A stretch of DNA of 64,000 nt from Corythucha ciliata (GCA_038030265.1 CM075943.1:22258001-22322000); one strand, 5' to 3'. Shown: positions 48,101-54,279, counted from the stretch's first letter. The notes: generated by a model from the letters alone, not told the origin. A program made the numbers and translations.

Positions 48101-50775
48101 AAAATTATCCCGGACGTCCCAGGACGCTCTGAAAACGGACGGTGGGGATAGTAGGACGTCTGGTCATCCTATCTAAAACGGAGTTTTTGCCCGTCTTGGC
48201 ATGTTTTCACGAGCCCCGTACATTTTTCCACACCACAAGGTCGGGCTGATTTCGTACAAAACACCTACCTAAGTGTGTTCAAAATTGCTGATTTTGTACT
48301 TGCAATGGCTGAGGTTATGCTGTTTTATCTAAAAACGCTCACATTTGGCCACTTTTTGGCTAATGGAGCCCTTGGGAGCGTCCTGGTCGCAACCGCCTGA
48401 ATTCGCCAGTTGGGCATGGTCTGAGGAACTGATAAACCGCGCGTTCGGCTCAGATCAGAACACTTTGTAAAATACATTATGAATGTGATGTCAGCTCGGA
48501 CTCGATTTTTTTCACGAACACCACACTTCCATTCCCGTAGGGAACATGGAAGTAAAAACGTTTTGTATGGATAACCACCCGTTACTTCCATGTTCCCGAT
48601 TTTTGATTACATCAATTCTTCGAACGTTAATAAAAAAAAATCTCTTTAACGAACTATTTGGTTAAAAAAAATCGATAGGGCCACTAGTTTCTGGAAATCA
48701 TCTGAAAATTTCGTTGTTTTTGGACTGCCAAAAGTTGCCCCATGAAATATTTTGGTGGAAAACCACAGATTACTCTTATTAGCACCCCAATAGACAAATT
48801 AAACATGAATAAAATCAAATAGCATATTTGTATGTTATTTGATTGGACTATTCATACCCTTCAATCATTATCATTATTGTTTTTTTTTATAAAAATAAAA
48901 AAATCTAATTTCAAAAAAATGGCCAGTCGATTGGGAATTCTATTGCGGCTATTTCGAGCCATCATCACGCTCCTAAATTCCTGGGAGGAGATAGATTTGG
49001 CGGGGAAAAAAAAAAAAAAAAAGATTTCCAGTTTCCAAGCCGTGGCAACTGAGCGCCGCTCTCCATAAATCACTTTAAAGTTTTAGACGTAACTTATGGG
49101 ACGCCAGACCAAGATGTTGAGTTGTAAAATTGGGAGGGGGGGTCACACGTGATTCTTCGACCTCTCTTCATCAGCAGCCCCGCCTATACTTTTGCGCTTA
49201 AATTTTGGCCGTATTTCTACGCCAATCCCGGATTTTAGAGTCACATTTTAGTCTCCAGGAAGTTCTACAGGATCGTTAGATTTTGGTTTCAAAATAAGGC
49301 GACGGAAGTGCATGAATTTCCAAGGTCAAAGTTGATCAAAGGTGTTTTACAGTTCTTTCTGGGGTGAATTTGATAAAGCAATTTCTGAGATTAACACCTA
49401 TTGTTTCCGCCAGGTTACTCTAGTGGGTGAGGGGGCTGATGACGCTGGCGGTGTTTTTGACGATACCATCGCTGAAATGTGCGAAGAACTCTTGAATGGC
49501 ACCATTCCTCTTCTCATTCCCACTCCGAACTCCGTGAACGACACCGGTTACAATCGAGATCGTTACCTATTAAACCCATCGCTCACAGAACAGCATCACC
49601 TAGCTTGGTTCAAATTTCTCGGTATGGTACAAATGTCTACTGGCTTGGTCAAAAATCACTTCTCCCTTCTTACCGCAACTCCTTATTCGTACAGGTATTC
49701 TTTTTGGAGTCGCAGTCCGCACTAAAAAACCCTTAGCTCTTCCACTGTCGGCTATTGTGTGGAAACTACTCGTGAGAGAGGAAATCTCGTGGGACGACAT
49801 GGAAGAAAATGACGCGCTTTATGCACAGAGCTTAAGAGGAATTCGAGATATTCATTTGATGGGCATCACGGAAGAAACTTTTCACGAAGTATGAACCCCG
49901 TCGTTTATTTCTCAAACTTCTTTCTAATGCCAATTTGCGTAGGTTATTCCTCTTGAGTGTTTCTGTGGCACGAGTTGGACCGGAAAGATGGTTCCGATTG
50001 TATTAGGAGGGCGTGGGATTCCTCTTACTTTTCAGAACAGGCTTCAATATGTCGAACAGGCGGTAAATTTTCGGCTTCATGAAATGGATTTACAGGTGGG
50101 GTTTACAGGTTTCCAGTACGAGAACAACAAGTTCATTAATTTTTTTTCTCATCACAGATTAAAGCCATCAGGGAAGGAATGGCTTGGATTATCCCTGTTC
50201 CTCTTCTTTCCTTAATGACAGCCAGTCACTTTGAGCTTATTGTCTCCGGGCTCCCTCACATATCGATCCCTCTTCTGAAAAAGATCGTTCGGTGAGCCCC
50301 CTGTTTTCTGAACACTTTGCGATCACAAATGACCTTCCTACTTTTTTTTAGATATCGAGATTTTGAGAGTGGAAGCCCCTTGATACAATGGCTTTGGGCT
50401 GCTCTCGAAAGTTTTACCGATGCTGAAAAGGTCTTATTCATGCGGTTTGTCTCAGGGCGCTCTCGTCTACCTGCGAATGTCGCCGACGTTTCCCAAAGAT
50501 TTCAAGTAATTGGCAAAACCTTAATTGTATTCACATAATTTTTTGTTTTCTAAAACGAGTCATTCGTGAAGGTTATGAGAGTAGATCGAGCTCCTGATGG
50601 CCTACCTACGGCGCAAACGTGTTTTTTTCAATTGCGTCTGCCCCCCTATTCAAGCCCAGAAATTCTAGCCGAGCGACTACGCTACGCTATCAACTCGTGT
50701 CGCTCCATCGATATGGACAATTACATGCTGTCGAGAAACAGGGACGCCAATGATGAATTTTGCGACGATTTTTAG
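11837..50775 (+). CDS. HERC1, giant HECT E3 ubiquitin ligase (73 exons, 4,326 aa)
   Basis: This is a probable ubiquitin ligase with two RCC1-like domains. In vertebrates HERC1 is a cytosolic and Golgi-associated protein linked to ARF/Rab GTPases, clathrin and TSC2. The hand-built model joins 73 exons with GT-AG introns and consistent phases throughout, for 12,981 nt (4,326 codons plus stop). Human HERC1 is about 4,860 residues. Domains in order: N-terminal region 1-313, RLD1 ~340-695, middle 696-1712, SPRY ~1724-1890, UBA-like ~2384-2430, Cys-rich finger ~2550-2600, WD40 2887-3283, RLD2 ~3460-3825 and HECT ~3975-4326. The start at 11837 is chosen because WLDQLNSTW and SREG follow at the spacing seen in HERC1 N-termini. 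The domain order distinguishes it from HERC2, which has three RLDs and no SPRY/WD40. No frameshift or internal stop was found. Individual splice sites may be off by a few bases. Exons are given in the following entries. Confidence 0.96.
12488..13587. other. HERC1 intron 3, unrecognised GC-richer segment
   Basis: This part of intron 3 is less AT-rich than its surroundings and contains a 209-codon open frame (12429-13058) overlapping exon 3. The translation shows no domain and uses the wrong frame for HERC1. It may be a decayed retroelement, but no motif supports that. Confidence 0.35.
13588..13824. mobile_element. MITE-like element in HERC1 intron 3
   Basis: The outer ends are inverted for about 37 bp: GTGTCAGTTACTAAGAGTAT at the left is matched by ATACTCTTAGTAACTGACAC at the right, and pairing continues through AAGTCAAAAATT. 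The interior includes a further GACTTATACTCTT copy near 13722. It has no coding capacity. Confidence 0.75.
13825..14695. other. Rest of HERC1 intron 3
   Basis: No gene was recognised. A run of 11 G lies at 14465-14475. The stretch TTTATGAATGTTACTTGA near 13950 recurs as TTTATGAACGTTACTTGA near 45136, suggesting a shared dispersed element end. Confidence 0.4.
15233..16636 (+). CDS. HERC1 exons 6-10, RCC1-like domain 1 (residues 314-695)
   Basis: Exons: 15233-15421, 15490-15694, 15759-15932, 15996-16267, 16329-16636. The translated blades show repeated RCC1 signatures: [52 protein letters not shown] and [14 protein letters not shown], each followed by a SAG-HS or CG-SH loop. This makes a seven-bladed propeller. 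RLD1 of HERC1 has been linked to ARF and Rab guanine-nucleotide exchange. All four internal introns are 59-68 nt. Confidence 0.95.
16695..21604 (+). CDS. HERC1 exons 11-20, middle region I (residues 696-1224)
   Basis: Exons: 16695-16826, 19610-19741, 19812-19962, 20044-20220, 20281-20457, 20522-20645, 20712-20876, 20954-21166, 21225-21365, 21430-21604. Recognisable HERC1 landmarks include VDLKESTF after RLD1, [34 protein letters not shown] and [19 protein letters not shown]. These support the exon order across the 2.8 kb intron 11. The region is predominantly helical, armadillo-like, and carries no known catalytic motif. Confidence 0.92.
17200..18780. repeat. Degenerate ~30-36 nt array in HERC1 intron 11
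   Basis: Units approximating GACCCGAAACTTGCAATTTCGC followed by GATATTTAGCTC are repeated with heavy divergence. A long diverged copy of the same array, in the same order and orientation, occupies 46310-47900 in intron 67. Shared landmarks include CGGATATTCAGCC, GCAGTCGGGGCCAGC and CCGAATGATGTAA-like blocks. I infer a dispersed ~1.5 kb element built of short sub-repeats. It is non-coding. Confidence 0.65.
18781..19609. other. HERC1 intron 11, 3' part
   Basis: This part carries fainter traces of the same sub-repeats and otherwise no recognisable feature, followed by the exon 12 acceptor. Confidence 0.4.
21663..25178 (+). CDS. HERC1 exons 21-28, middle region II (residues 1225-1712)
   Basis: Exons: 21663-21938, 21994-22177, 22247-22363, 22432-22621, 22727-22916, 22985-23104, 24710-24968, 25052-25178. 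Exon 21 has a Ser-rich stretch. Exons 25-26 encode [20 protein letters not shown] and the conserved [19 protein letters not shown]. Exon 27 begins SWTQM, and exon 28 encodes [14 protein letters not shown] before the SPRY domain. The region is shorter than in vertebrates, which have long charged inserts here. The donor chosen for exon 23 (22363) is the least certain junction; phase and similarity both fit. Confidence 0.88.
23105..24004. other. HERC1 intron 26, 5' part
   Basis: No gene was recognised. Runs of 11 G (23351-23361) and 11 C (23699-23709) are present. Short open frames lack domains. Confidence 0.4.
24005..24265. repeat. Degenerate inverted array in intron 26
   Basis: Units like CTCAAAACTGACGTTTT at 24030-24110 face their approximate reverse complement, TGAAATCTTCAGTTTTG, repeated at 24170-24265. 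The unit length is near 24 nt. The whole can fold into an imperfect long hairpin. Confidence 0.55.
24266..24709. other. HERC1 intron 26, 3' part
   Basis: A 94-codon minus-strand open frame (24379-24663) is present. I do not recognise it, and it lacks an obvious promoter or splice context, so I treat it as chance or as a fragment of an unknown element. Confidence 0.3.
25243..26064 (+). CDS. HERC1 exons 29-32, SPRY domain (residues 1713-1931)
   Basis: Exons: 25243-25407, 25463-25598, 25656-25863, 25918-26064. The SPRY/B30.2 core is clear: [63 protein letters not shown] and the closing [30 protein letters not shown] domains are peptide-binding modules. Its position between RLD1 and WD40 is diagnostic of HERC1 among HERC proteins. 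The introns here are 54-57 nt. Confidence 0.95.
26120..27721 (+). CDS. HERC1 exons 33-40, post-SPRY region (residues 1932-2312)
   Basis: Exons: 26120-26228, 26303-26370, 26436-26596, 26661-26781, 26840-27087, 27148-27298, 27364-27437, 27511-27721. Exon 35 encodes [19 protein letters not shown], and exon 36 encodes a [12 protein letters not shown] segment, both HERC1 landmarks. Exon 37 is acidic and Ser-rich. Exon 38 has [19 protein letters not shown]. Exon 40 ends in a likely coiled coil ([19 protein letters not shown]). Flexible parts diverge strongly from vertebrates, so small exons 34 and 39 rest mainly on phase and splice sites. Confidence 0.88.
27780..33691 (+). CDS. HERC1 exons 41-45, UBA-like segment and cysteine-rich finger (residues 2313-2623)
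   Basis: Exons: 27780-28053, 28122-28403, 28481-28608, 28686-28815, 33572-33691. Exon 41 is Ser/Pro-rich and ends in [21 protein letters not shown]. Exon 42 continues with [10 protein letters not shown], together a UBA-type helical pair that in other proteins binds ubiquitin. Exon 44 encodes [20 protein letters not shown], a C-x2-C...H-x4-H finger. Exon 45, across the 4.8 kb intron 44, supplies the second pair [11 protein letters not shown], as in vertebrate HERC1. Splitting one zinc-binding unit across this large repeat-filled intron makes correct splicing critical here. Confidence 0.9.
28816..29329. other. HERC1 intron 44, 5' part
   Basis: A segment less AT-rich than the rest of the intron, with overlapping open frames on both strands and no recognisable domain. 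Possibly a retroelement scrap. Confidence 0.35.
29330..30270 (-). repeat. GCGAAATTGG-type degenerate array, reverse orientation
   Basis: Repeated blocks such as TTTCGCGGGTTTGGCTCACT and AAAAACCAATTTCGC recur at about 30-40 nt spacing. They are the reverse complement of the unit CCCGCGAAATTGGTTTTT seen at 32260-33230. The array sits immediately left of the large palindromic element at 30280-32250. Confidence 0.65.
30280..32250. mobile_element. Large palindromic element with ACAGGGTGTTCC ends in intron 44
   Basis: Terminal inverted repeats begin ACAGGGTGTTCC and continue through AGGAGGAAACGTCAATACTT and AGTAGGGCGAACC. The inversion carries on almost to the centre near 30990, where TATCCATCATCATC is faced by GATGATGATGGATA. 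The right arm is about 500 bp longer because of extra sequence at roughly 31680-32180. No long open frame is present, so this is a non-autonomous element. Its ends resemble those of the unrelated-interior element at 52699-53680. Confidence 0.75.
31678..32182. other. Extra segment inserted in right arm of the palindrome
   Basis: The left arm continues directly from the CATAGGATCGG block to TAGGGCGAACC. In the right arm the counterparts are separated by about 500 bp, including CCACCCTGTATAATA near 32024, itself an ACAGGGTGG-type end. I infer a nested insertion, or the loss of this segment from the left arm. Confidence 0.55.
32256..33230 (+). repeat. GCGAAATTGG-type degenerate array, forward orientation
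   Basis: Blocks like AAACCCGCGAAATTGGTTTTT with AGAGCC-type joins recur at about 30-40 nt. They are interrupted by a 26-nt T run near 33086-33111. The array mirrors the reverse-oriented one at 29330-30270 across the palindromic element. Confidence 0.65.
33761..35143 (+). CDS. HERC1 exons 46-50, pre-WD40 helical region (residues 2624-2886)
   Basis: Exons: 33761-33940, 34006-34171, 34253-34442, 34513-34630, 35010-35143. The segment contains [13 protein letters not shown], the LGEQAA-type motif, a run of helices around [12 protein letters not shown], and [20 protein letters not shown] with RQWALKQL, all closely HERC1-like. Intron 49 (379 nt) is enlarged by a MITE at 34681-34882; the other introns are 65-81 nt. 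Confidence 0.92.
34681..34882. mobile_element. MITE-like element expanding HERC1 intron 49
   Basis: The ends are inverted over about 40 bp: TAAGGCTACGGTTACTATGC is matched by GCATAGTAACGGAAGCCTAA, with pairing on through ATGCGATTTCTGACGAAAAT. The interior has repeated TCGTCAGAA. Removing it leaves an intron of about 180 nt, closer to the other small introns. Confidence 0.8.
35218..37055 (+). CDS. HERC1 exons 51-57, WD40 propeller (residues 2887-3283)
   Basis: Exons: 35218-35390, 35459-35652, 35715-35918, 35988-36112, 36427-36598, 36667-36849, 36916-37055. WD40 signatures include [13 protein letters not shown] with [78 protein letters not shown] and [14 protein letters not shown]. The final blade is [12 protein letters not shown]...GGVLNIWSI. 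It likely serves as a protein-interaction platform. Intron 54 is 314 nt, but no extra exon is needed: the flanking sequence joins as in vertebrate HERC1. Confidence 0.93.
37198..39537 (+). repeat. GCGAAATTGG-type degenerate array in HERC1 intron 57
   Basis: Forward-oriented degenerate units (AGCCAAACCCGTGAAATTGG and variants) are scattered here, interrupted by unrelated stretches. A C run lies at 37195-37204 and a 12-G run at 38735-38746. The piece at 38915-38975 resembles the nested inverted repeat inside the element at 52699-53680 (AATGCACTCT, CAGCTGCCGGAGCG). Confidence 0.55.
37798..37893. repeat. Dispersed repeat copy (pair with 10749-10844)
   Basis: Same orientation and about 96 bp long, sharing AAATTCGCTAAAAAAGCATC and AGCAATAGACTTGTGG with the copy upstream of HERC1. 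Confidence 0.7.
39538..39608. repeat. Short inverted repeat (~71 bp)
   Basis: Ends TAGGCCCTTTTTACACTAGG and its approximate reverse complement CTGGTGTGAAAGGAGCCTTA enclose a short centre. It resembles the ends of MITE family A (GGCC...TTTTACAC) and may be a miniature relative. Confidence 0.5.
40122..40357. repeat. Four 59-bp tandem repeats within a palindrome
   Basis: Units begin AGACTTTGACTTCGGTTGAA at 40122, 40181, 40240 and 40299 and are nearly identical. Each starts with GACTTTGAC and ends with GTCAAAGTC, so each is itself a hairpin. The block is bounded by the inverted flank CACCGGCCGGCTGGA and TCCGGCCGGCCGATG, giving an overall dyad at 40090-40378. Confidence 0.85.
40392..40835. mobile_element. 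Long palindrome with tRNA-like T-arm at its centre
   Basis: The arms of roughly 200 bp are highly complementary (TTACTTGAAATTTAGACGAC at left, GTCGTCTAAATTTCAAGTAA at right). The inner ends contain GGTTCGAATCC, the consensus B box of RNA polymerase III tRNA genes, within the T-arm-like GTGGGTTCGAATCCCAC (40626-40642). A mirrored GGGTTCGAATCAC lies at about 40590. The central CCTCCTAGTCTGGCGCG resembles an anticodon-arm region. No complete tRNA can be folded. I infer an inverted pair of tRNA-derived (SINE-like) pieces. Confidence 0.6.
40900..41590 (-). repeat. GCGAAATTGG-type array, reverse orientation
   Basis: Blocks such as ATTTCGCGGATTTTTGG and GGCTCACTAAAAAATCA are the reverse complement of the 37.3-39.5 kb array. 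The orientation again flips across the palindromes at 40.1-40.8 kb. A G run (11) lies at 41637-41647. Confidence 0.55.
41591..42365. other. HERC1 intron 57, 3' end
   Basis: Forward GCGAAATTGC-type units appear briefly at 41885-42000. The rest, including 42021-42263, is unrecognised. The exon 58 acceptor (CCTTCAG) follows. Confidence 0.4.
42366..43066 (+). CDS. HERC1 exons 58-60, linker to RLD2 (residues 3284-3476)
   Basis: Exons: 42366-42666, 42724-42840, 42905-43066. Exon 58 contains [19 protein letters not shown] and [15 protein letters not shown], matching a conserved vertebrate HERC1 block. Exon 60 ends with [15 protein letters not shown], the first RLD2 blade. These exons follow the largest intron in the gene (5.3 kb). 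Confidence 0.94.
43135..44693 (+). CDS. HERC1 exons 61-66, RCC1-like domain 2 (residues 3477-3887)
   Basis: Exons: 43135-43326, 43393-43574, 43646-43924, 43989-44147, 44208-44399, 44466-44693. Blades read [67 protein letters not shown] and [14 protein letters not shown]. This is the best conserved part of the protein; the [20 protein letters not shown] block is nearly invariant in animals. Exon 66 continues after the propeller with the conserved helix [10 protein letters not shown]. The 60-nt intron 64 has no stop and keeps frame, so retention would insert 20 residues. Confidence 0.95.
44148..44207 (+). other. HERC1 intron 64, 60 nt, stop-free and in frame
   Basis: The segment runs from GTAAAATTG to TTCGAAG and contains no stop in the HERC1 frame. 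Removing it restores a 16-residue spacing identical to vertebrate HERC1 between PQ and VAVG, which supports it being an intron. Retention would add 20 residues to RLD2. Confidence 0.7.
44750..50775 (+). CDS. HERC1 exons 67-73, HECT catalytic domain (residues 3888-4326)
   Basis: Exons: 44750-45022, 49414-49621, 49695-49888, 49943-50095, 50158-50291, 50352-50505, 50572-50775. The HECT domain accepts ubiquitin from an E2 on a cysteine and transfers it to substrate. Landmarks are [44 protein letters not shown] and the catalytic [13 protein letters not shown]. The Cys is codon 4276 (TGT at 50620-50622), 50 residues from the C-terminus, as is usual for HECT. The stop is TAG at 50773-50775. Intron 67 (4.4 kb) separates exon 67 from the rest of the domain. 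No canonical AATAAA was noticed in the first few hundred bases downstream. Confidence 0.96.
45265..45394. mobile_element. MITE-like inverted repeat in intron 67
   Basis: The ends TTAGGCCCACCGCAA and TTGCGGTGGGCCTTA are inverted. Pairing continues inward with CACGCGTGGGTCACCCAAG and CTTGGGTGACCAACGCGTG, then AAAAACAGTT and AACTGTTTTT. It is non-coding. Confidence 0.75.
45567..45698. mobile_element. MITE-like inverted repeat in intron 67
   Basis: The ends ATGGCGTTTTCCATTTGC and TAAATGGAAAATGCCAT are inverted, with inner pairing between GGAGCCGAGCATT and AATGTTCGGCTCC. Length is about 132 bp. It is non-coding. Confidence 0.75.
46164..46306. mobile_element. MITE family B copy 1 (intron 67)
   Basis: The ends AAGCCCTGTTCACACGATGC and GCATCGTGTGAACAGGGCTT are perfectly inverted, with inner arms ATATTGCATGCTGG and CCAGCATGCAATAT. 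A second copy is at 53988-54129, and a weaker relative seems to lie at about 45845-45985 (GGTAGTGACCGGGTGTTTT). Confidence 0.8.
46310..47900. repeat. Degenerate ~30-36 nt array in HERC1 intron 67
   Basis: This is the diverged counterpart of the array at 17200-18780 in intron 11: units around CCCGAAACTTGCAATTTC, with shared landmarks TTTCTCGGATATTCAGCC, GCAGTCGGGGCCAGC and GAAACTGGCAATTTC. It is interrupted by the inverted-repeat element at 47000-47161. Confidence 0.65.
47000..47161. mobile_element. MITE-like inverted repeat inserted in the array
   Basis: The left arm ATATCGCACCCTCGCTACAA is the reverse complement of the right TTGTAGCGAGGGTGCGAT. Arms continue through AACTCAAAAACATATTTTTT and CAAAAACAGTTTT. 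The length of about 162 bp with near-perfect arms suggests a younger insertion than its host array. Confidence 0.8.
47901..49113. other. HERC1 intron 67, mid part
   Basis: No gene was recognised. A 16-nt A run near 49006-49021 is present. Short open frames lack domains. Confidence 0.4.
49114..49285. mobile_element. Half copy of piggyBac-like MITE
   Basis: Sequence from GGGAGGGGGGGTCACACGTG through GTATTTCTACGCCAATC to CAGGAAGTTCTACAG parallels one arm of the TTAA elements at 4341-4744 and 56247-56644. The second arm is missing. Confidence 0.55.
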
Positions 50776-51559
50776 ACGAATTCCTGACTTGAGTTGAATA
50801 ACATGCCCTCCCTTCCCCCAATCCAATGTTTTTCATCAAATAATACAAACAAAGAAGCGCTCAAGATTGGTACTAAACACTGGTGTGTTCTTAATTTAAA
50901 AGATATATGTTATTTTTTTATTTGGCAAAATATCAGAAGTACACTATATTCATTTGTTTTATTACTTATTAGTTATTACTTATATAGCTTTGTATTGCAC
51001 TCTTGGTTTGAGTGACAGTTTTGTGATATGCTTTAATGTATTAATACAAATGTTTTATTATTCTCATTGAACGAAACTGACCTAACAAAACAACACGGTT
51101 GAACCGCAATGTAGTGGACCTTGGAGGTCCCGCACACTGCAGCCTTTTTGTCGATCGAGTTCTTAATCAGTTCAAAGATGGTAGAATTGCCCAAATTTAC
51201 GACGATTCTGGATCTCAGCCGACGAGAAAGTTAGACGATGAAGTAATATCGTCGTAAGTTGTTCGTGATGGGAGAGCTGGGGGTTAACTAGATCCTCGAA
51301 CTGTGTCATTCCATGTTGAGACGAATAACTAATCGTCAGGAACTCACGCAGGCCCTGTGAACTTGCAGTCCTGGCAACAATCGCGTGGCCGGCTCTTGAG
51401 CTCATGGTAGGGACAAGGACGGAACACTTTTATTCCTGGGAAGGAGCATTTCCCTTCCCAACTAAGTCTGCCTGGAGGGCGCACGTAACTAATCACAATT
51501 ACCCACCACCCGCCCCTCACCACATGATACAGCAACTTTGGATTTCTAGCGAGCAAAAA
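50776..51559. other. HERC1 3' flank
   Basis: This contains the HERC1 3' UTR of unknown length; no canonical AATAAA was seen. Beyond about 51080 the sequence is unrecognised. Confidence 0.4.
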
Positions 51560-52160
51560 CCTGTTGAATTATTTTTTTGAATAACCAAAAGCTCGCGATA
51601 TTGGGACTAATACGATGGCAAACAACAAGTTTTAGTGTGCAACGATAATGGTTCCCTACATTTAGCGAACAAAACCGAGGAAATTGGCATCGTAGTGAGC
51701 TAGATTCGAGAAAATGGTTAACATATGCACAAAGAGGAAACTCCGCGAAATTGGCTTTTGCAGCGAGCCAAAATTTAAAAAATGGTGCTTATGGGGAGTT
51801 CGCTAAAATTGTTTTTTAGCGAGAAAACCCCGCAAAATTGGTATTTTGGTATGTAAAATCCACGAAATTTGTTTTTGGTTGAGGCAACACAAATGCTTTT
51901 CCAGCCTCGAAAATCCGCAATTTTTGTTCATCAGGTAGACTCGCCAAAATGGGTTTTAGTGAGCGAAACCAGCTAAAATCGTTTTTTTTTTTTTTTTTTG
52001 GCCACCCCCCGAAATTCGGAGACTAATTTAGCTAGCAACAAGAATCCGCTAAATTGAATTTTCAGGTAGCAAAATCTGAGATTTTTTCCCCAGAAGAAAA
52101 ATCCGCGAAATTTTGTATTTCAGAGAGCGAAATCCAAGGAAAATAATCTTTAGTGAGTCC
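51560..52160 (+). repeat. GCGAAATTGG-type degenerate array downstream of HERC1
   Basis: Units such as CCGCGAAATTGGCTTTTG and TAGCGAGAAAACCCCGC recur in the forward orientation. The same loose family occurs outside the gene, so it is not intron-specific. Confidence 0.55.
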
Positions 52161-52219
52161 CACCAGTTAAACATTCCGAAGGGTGTATGGAGAGCCCTAC
52201 ACCGACTTATTGTTAGTAT

Positions 52220-52579
52220 TGTAACGTGCGCTACGCAAGGGAGACAAAGGTTGCCGGTTCTGATGTTGCCTAACATTACGGTATGGGACAGGGGGCTGAG
52301 CAAAGAGTCCAAAGCCCACTTGAACGGCACGGCAAGTGTCGCAATAGGCGACCCGGTTAAATTCCCCTCCTACTCAATCCCGAGTTTTCCAGGTGGACGA
52401 AGAGCCGAAGGGCTCGAGTGTGTCTCAGCCGCTCGGTTAGTTCCCTCCATGTCATTGTGTCCCCCCTCCCCTGGTAATTAACTAGTTCTAAGAGGTTTTG
52501 GATTTTTTAGTTATAAGTTAATAAAGTTTAGCGTGTTAACTCGTGATTTCGTCATTCAGCCCTGTCCCCCCCTGTAACA
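52220..52579. other. Possible solo LTR
   Basis: A 360-bp segment begins TGTAACG and ends TGTAACA, with an AATAAAG near 52520. These are LTR-like features. No target duplication flanks it and no internal retroelement is present, so the call is weak. Confidence 0.25.
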
Positions 52580-52698
52580 GTCCAAAAGTCCAAAAAACCC
52601 CTCCTACCTGGTGCATTTCACTTTCACGGCACATTATACATATTTATTTCCCCTTCAGAATGTATGACTGCGTTTCGGGTCGGAGGCCAGCATAATAT

Positions 52699-53680
52699 AC
52701 AGGGTGGAACAGGATAAGTGCGACAAAAAAAATTGGGTGAAAATACGCCTCATTTGCGATCGAAAACACCCTATAAACCATGGTCCGAAAATCAAAATCC
52801 TACGAGATATGATTTTTTAAACGTTTTTTGAGGCTTGCATCACTTTTCTTAACTAAATGCGAATAGATCAGTTTACAGCTGACATTTGCAACTTTTGACG
52901 ATGGATTTGGAAAGAGCACACTTTTTTCTGACAGGAATAGCCATTTTCGATAAAATTCAACTATTTTCTGTGGGCTTGAGAGATGATCAAAGTTTTGCAA
53001 ATCGTGGATCTCTAATTTTTCAAAAAAATCAGCCTCCACTTCTCTACACTAAATCTAAGCGTATCGACATCCCAACGGTCGGAAAAACTTCTTCGATTTG
53101 TCTTTTTAAAATTACTCATGAACGTTTTTTTAGTTCTTCAGCGAGTTTTCGGCAGAAAGGCCATTTCTTGGAAAAAAAGAATGATTTTTCTCTTAAAAAT
53201 CGCTTGTTTTGACCAACCCAATTTGAACGAGCTTTGTGATTCAAAACATACTAAGACTCATTAAAGCCTTATCCAAAGTTTTCCTTCGAACCGAATGGAA
53301 TGCGCACTCCTACCAAAATATCAAAAACTGTTGCCTCCGGCAGCTGGCTGTCGGCAAGGGTGCATTTCACTACTGCGAATTTCGGCGTGTTTAGCTGTTA
53401 TTCGACGAATAGTGCACTTAATGACTCTAATTGTTGTTTCCAATTTCCGATTCGAATACGAATTCGAAATTCGCAGTAGAGAAATGCACTCTATCCGACA
53501 GCTAGCTGCGGGAGCGACATTTTTTGGAAGAAAAGTGACGTGAGTCATAATAAACGTTAGAAAAATCATATCTCGTAGGGTTTTGATTTTCGGACCATGG
53601 TACAAAGGGTGTTTTCGATCACAAATGAGGCCTACTTTCACCCAATTTTTGTTGTCACACTTATCCTGTTCCACCCTGTA
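52699..53680. mobile_element. Non-autonomous element with ACAGGGTGGAAC ends (~980 bp)
   Basis: Terminal inverted repeats of about 100 bp begin ACAGGGTGGAACAGGATAAG and continue through AATTGGGTGAAA, CGAAAACACCCT and CATGGTCCGAAAATCAAAA. AT/TA dinucleotides flank both ends. The interior holds a second, nested inverted repeat at about 53325-53528 (CTCCGGCAGCTGGCTGTC against GACAGCTAGCTGCGGGAG). There is no coding capacity. The ends share ACAGGGTG with the intron 44 element at 30280-32250. Confidence 0.8.
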
Positions 53681-53862
53681 TAGGTGTAAACCGGCCTTTT
53701 AGCCGTGAATAAACGCTTTTCCGCGCCTCCCGCGGAGAATGTGCATTTTTCATAATGTTACCCCTGAATTGTTACCGCTTTTTCTCCGAACTGCGTTCTT
53801 CTTGTTTTTACAGCAAATCAGCCTTTTCCTTAATTTTCGCGAATTAGGCCCTGGGGGCCTGT

Positions 53863-53993
53863 TCTATAACTTTTGACTGTCACTATCACTGTCTCTTTCC
53901 ACCCGTTCTCCCCATCAACATGTGATTTAATTCGGGTCGGACGGGTGGAAAGGATATTCCTAGGAACACTATGAAATTTTGCAGAACGCCCCC
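53863..53993. mobile_element. Inverted-repeat element abutting MITE family B
   Basis: The ends GGGGGCCTGTTCTATAACTTTT and AATTTTGCAGAACGCCCCC are imperfectly inverted. It is directly followed by a family B MITE, which shares the last few bases. Confidence 0.5.
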
Positions 53994-54129
53994 TGTTCAC
54001 ACGATGCAATGTTTAAAGCTAAATTACATGCTGGATTTTTAAAAACATCCGGTCACTACCAAGGAACATATGTTTTTAAAAATCAGCATACAATATAACT
54101 TCAAACATTGCATCTTGTGAACAGGGCTT
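53988..54129. mobile_element. MITE family B copy 2
   Basis: Same structure as 46164-46306: CCCTGTTCACACGATGC at the left, GCATCTTGTGAACAGGGC at the right, with the central GGTCACTACCAAGGAACATA block inverted relative to copy 1. Arms have diverged slightly. Confidence 0.8.
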
Positions 54130-54131
54130 TA

Positions 54132-54272
54132 TAGAGAGATTTTGCAACCAGTCCCGTAAACGCTAAAGTTAATTTTTGTGTACGCGTTGCTAGGGTAGTA
54201 AACATTTCGTTGGTTGAAATGTGAATAGCATTGAACGTGAGCGATAGCGAAGCTGTTTGCAAAATCTCTCTA
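54132..54272. mobile_element. MITE-like element with TAGAGAGATTTTGCAA ends
   Basis: The left end TAGAGAGATTTTGCAA is matched by TTGCAAAATCTCTCTA at the right. The interior is about 110 bp and non-coding. It is the third short element in a row. Confidence 0.75.
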
Positions 54273-54279
54273 ATACGTT

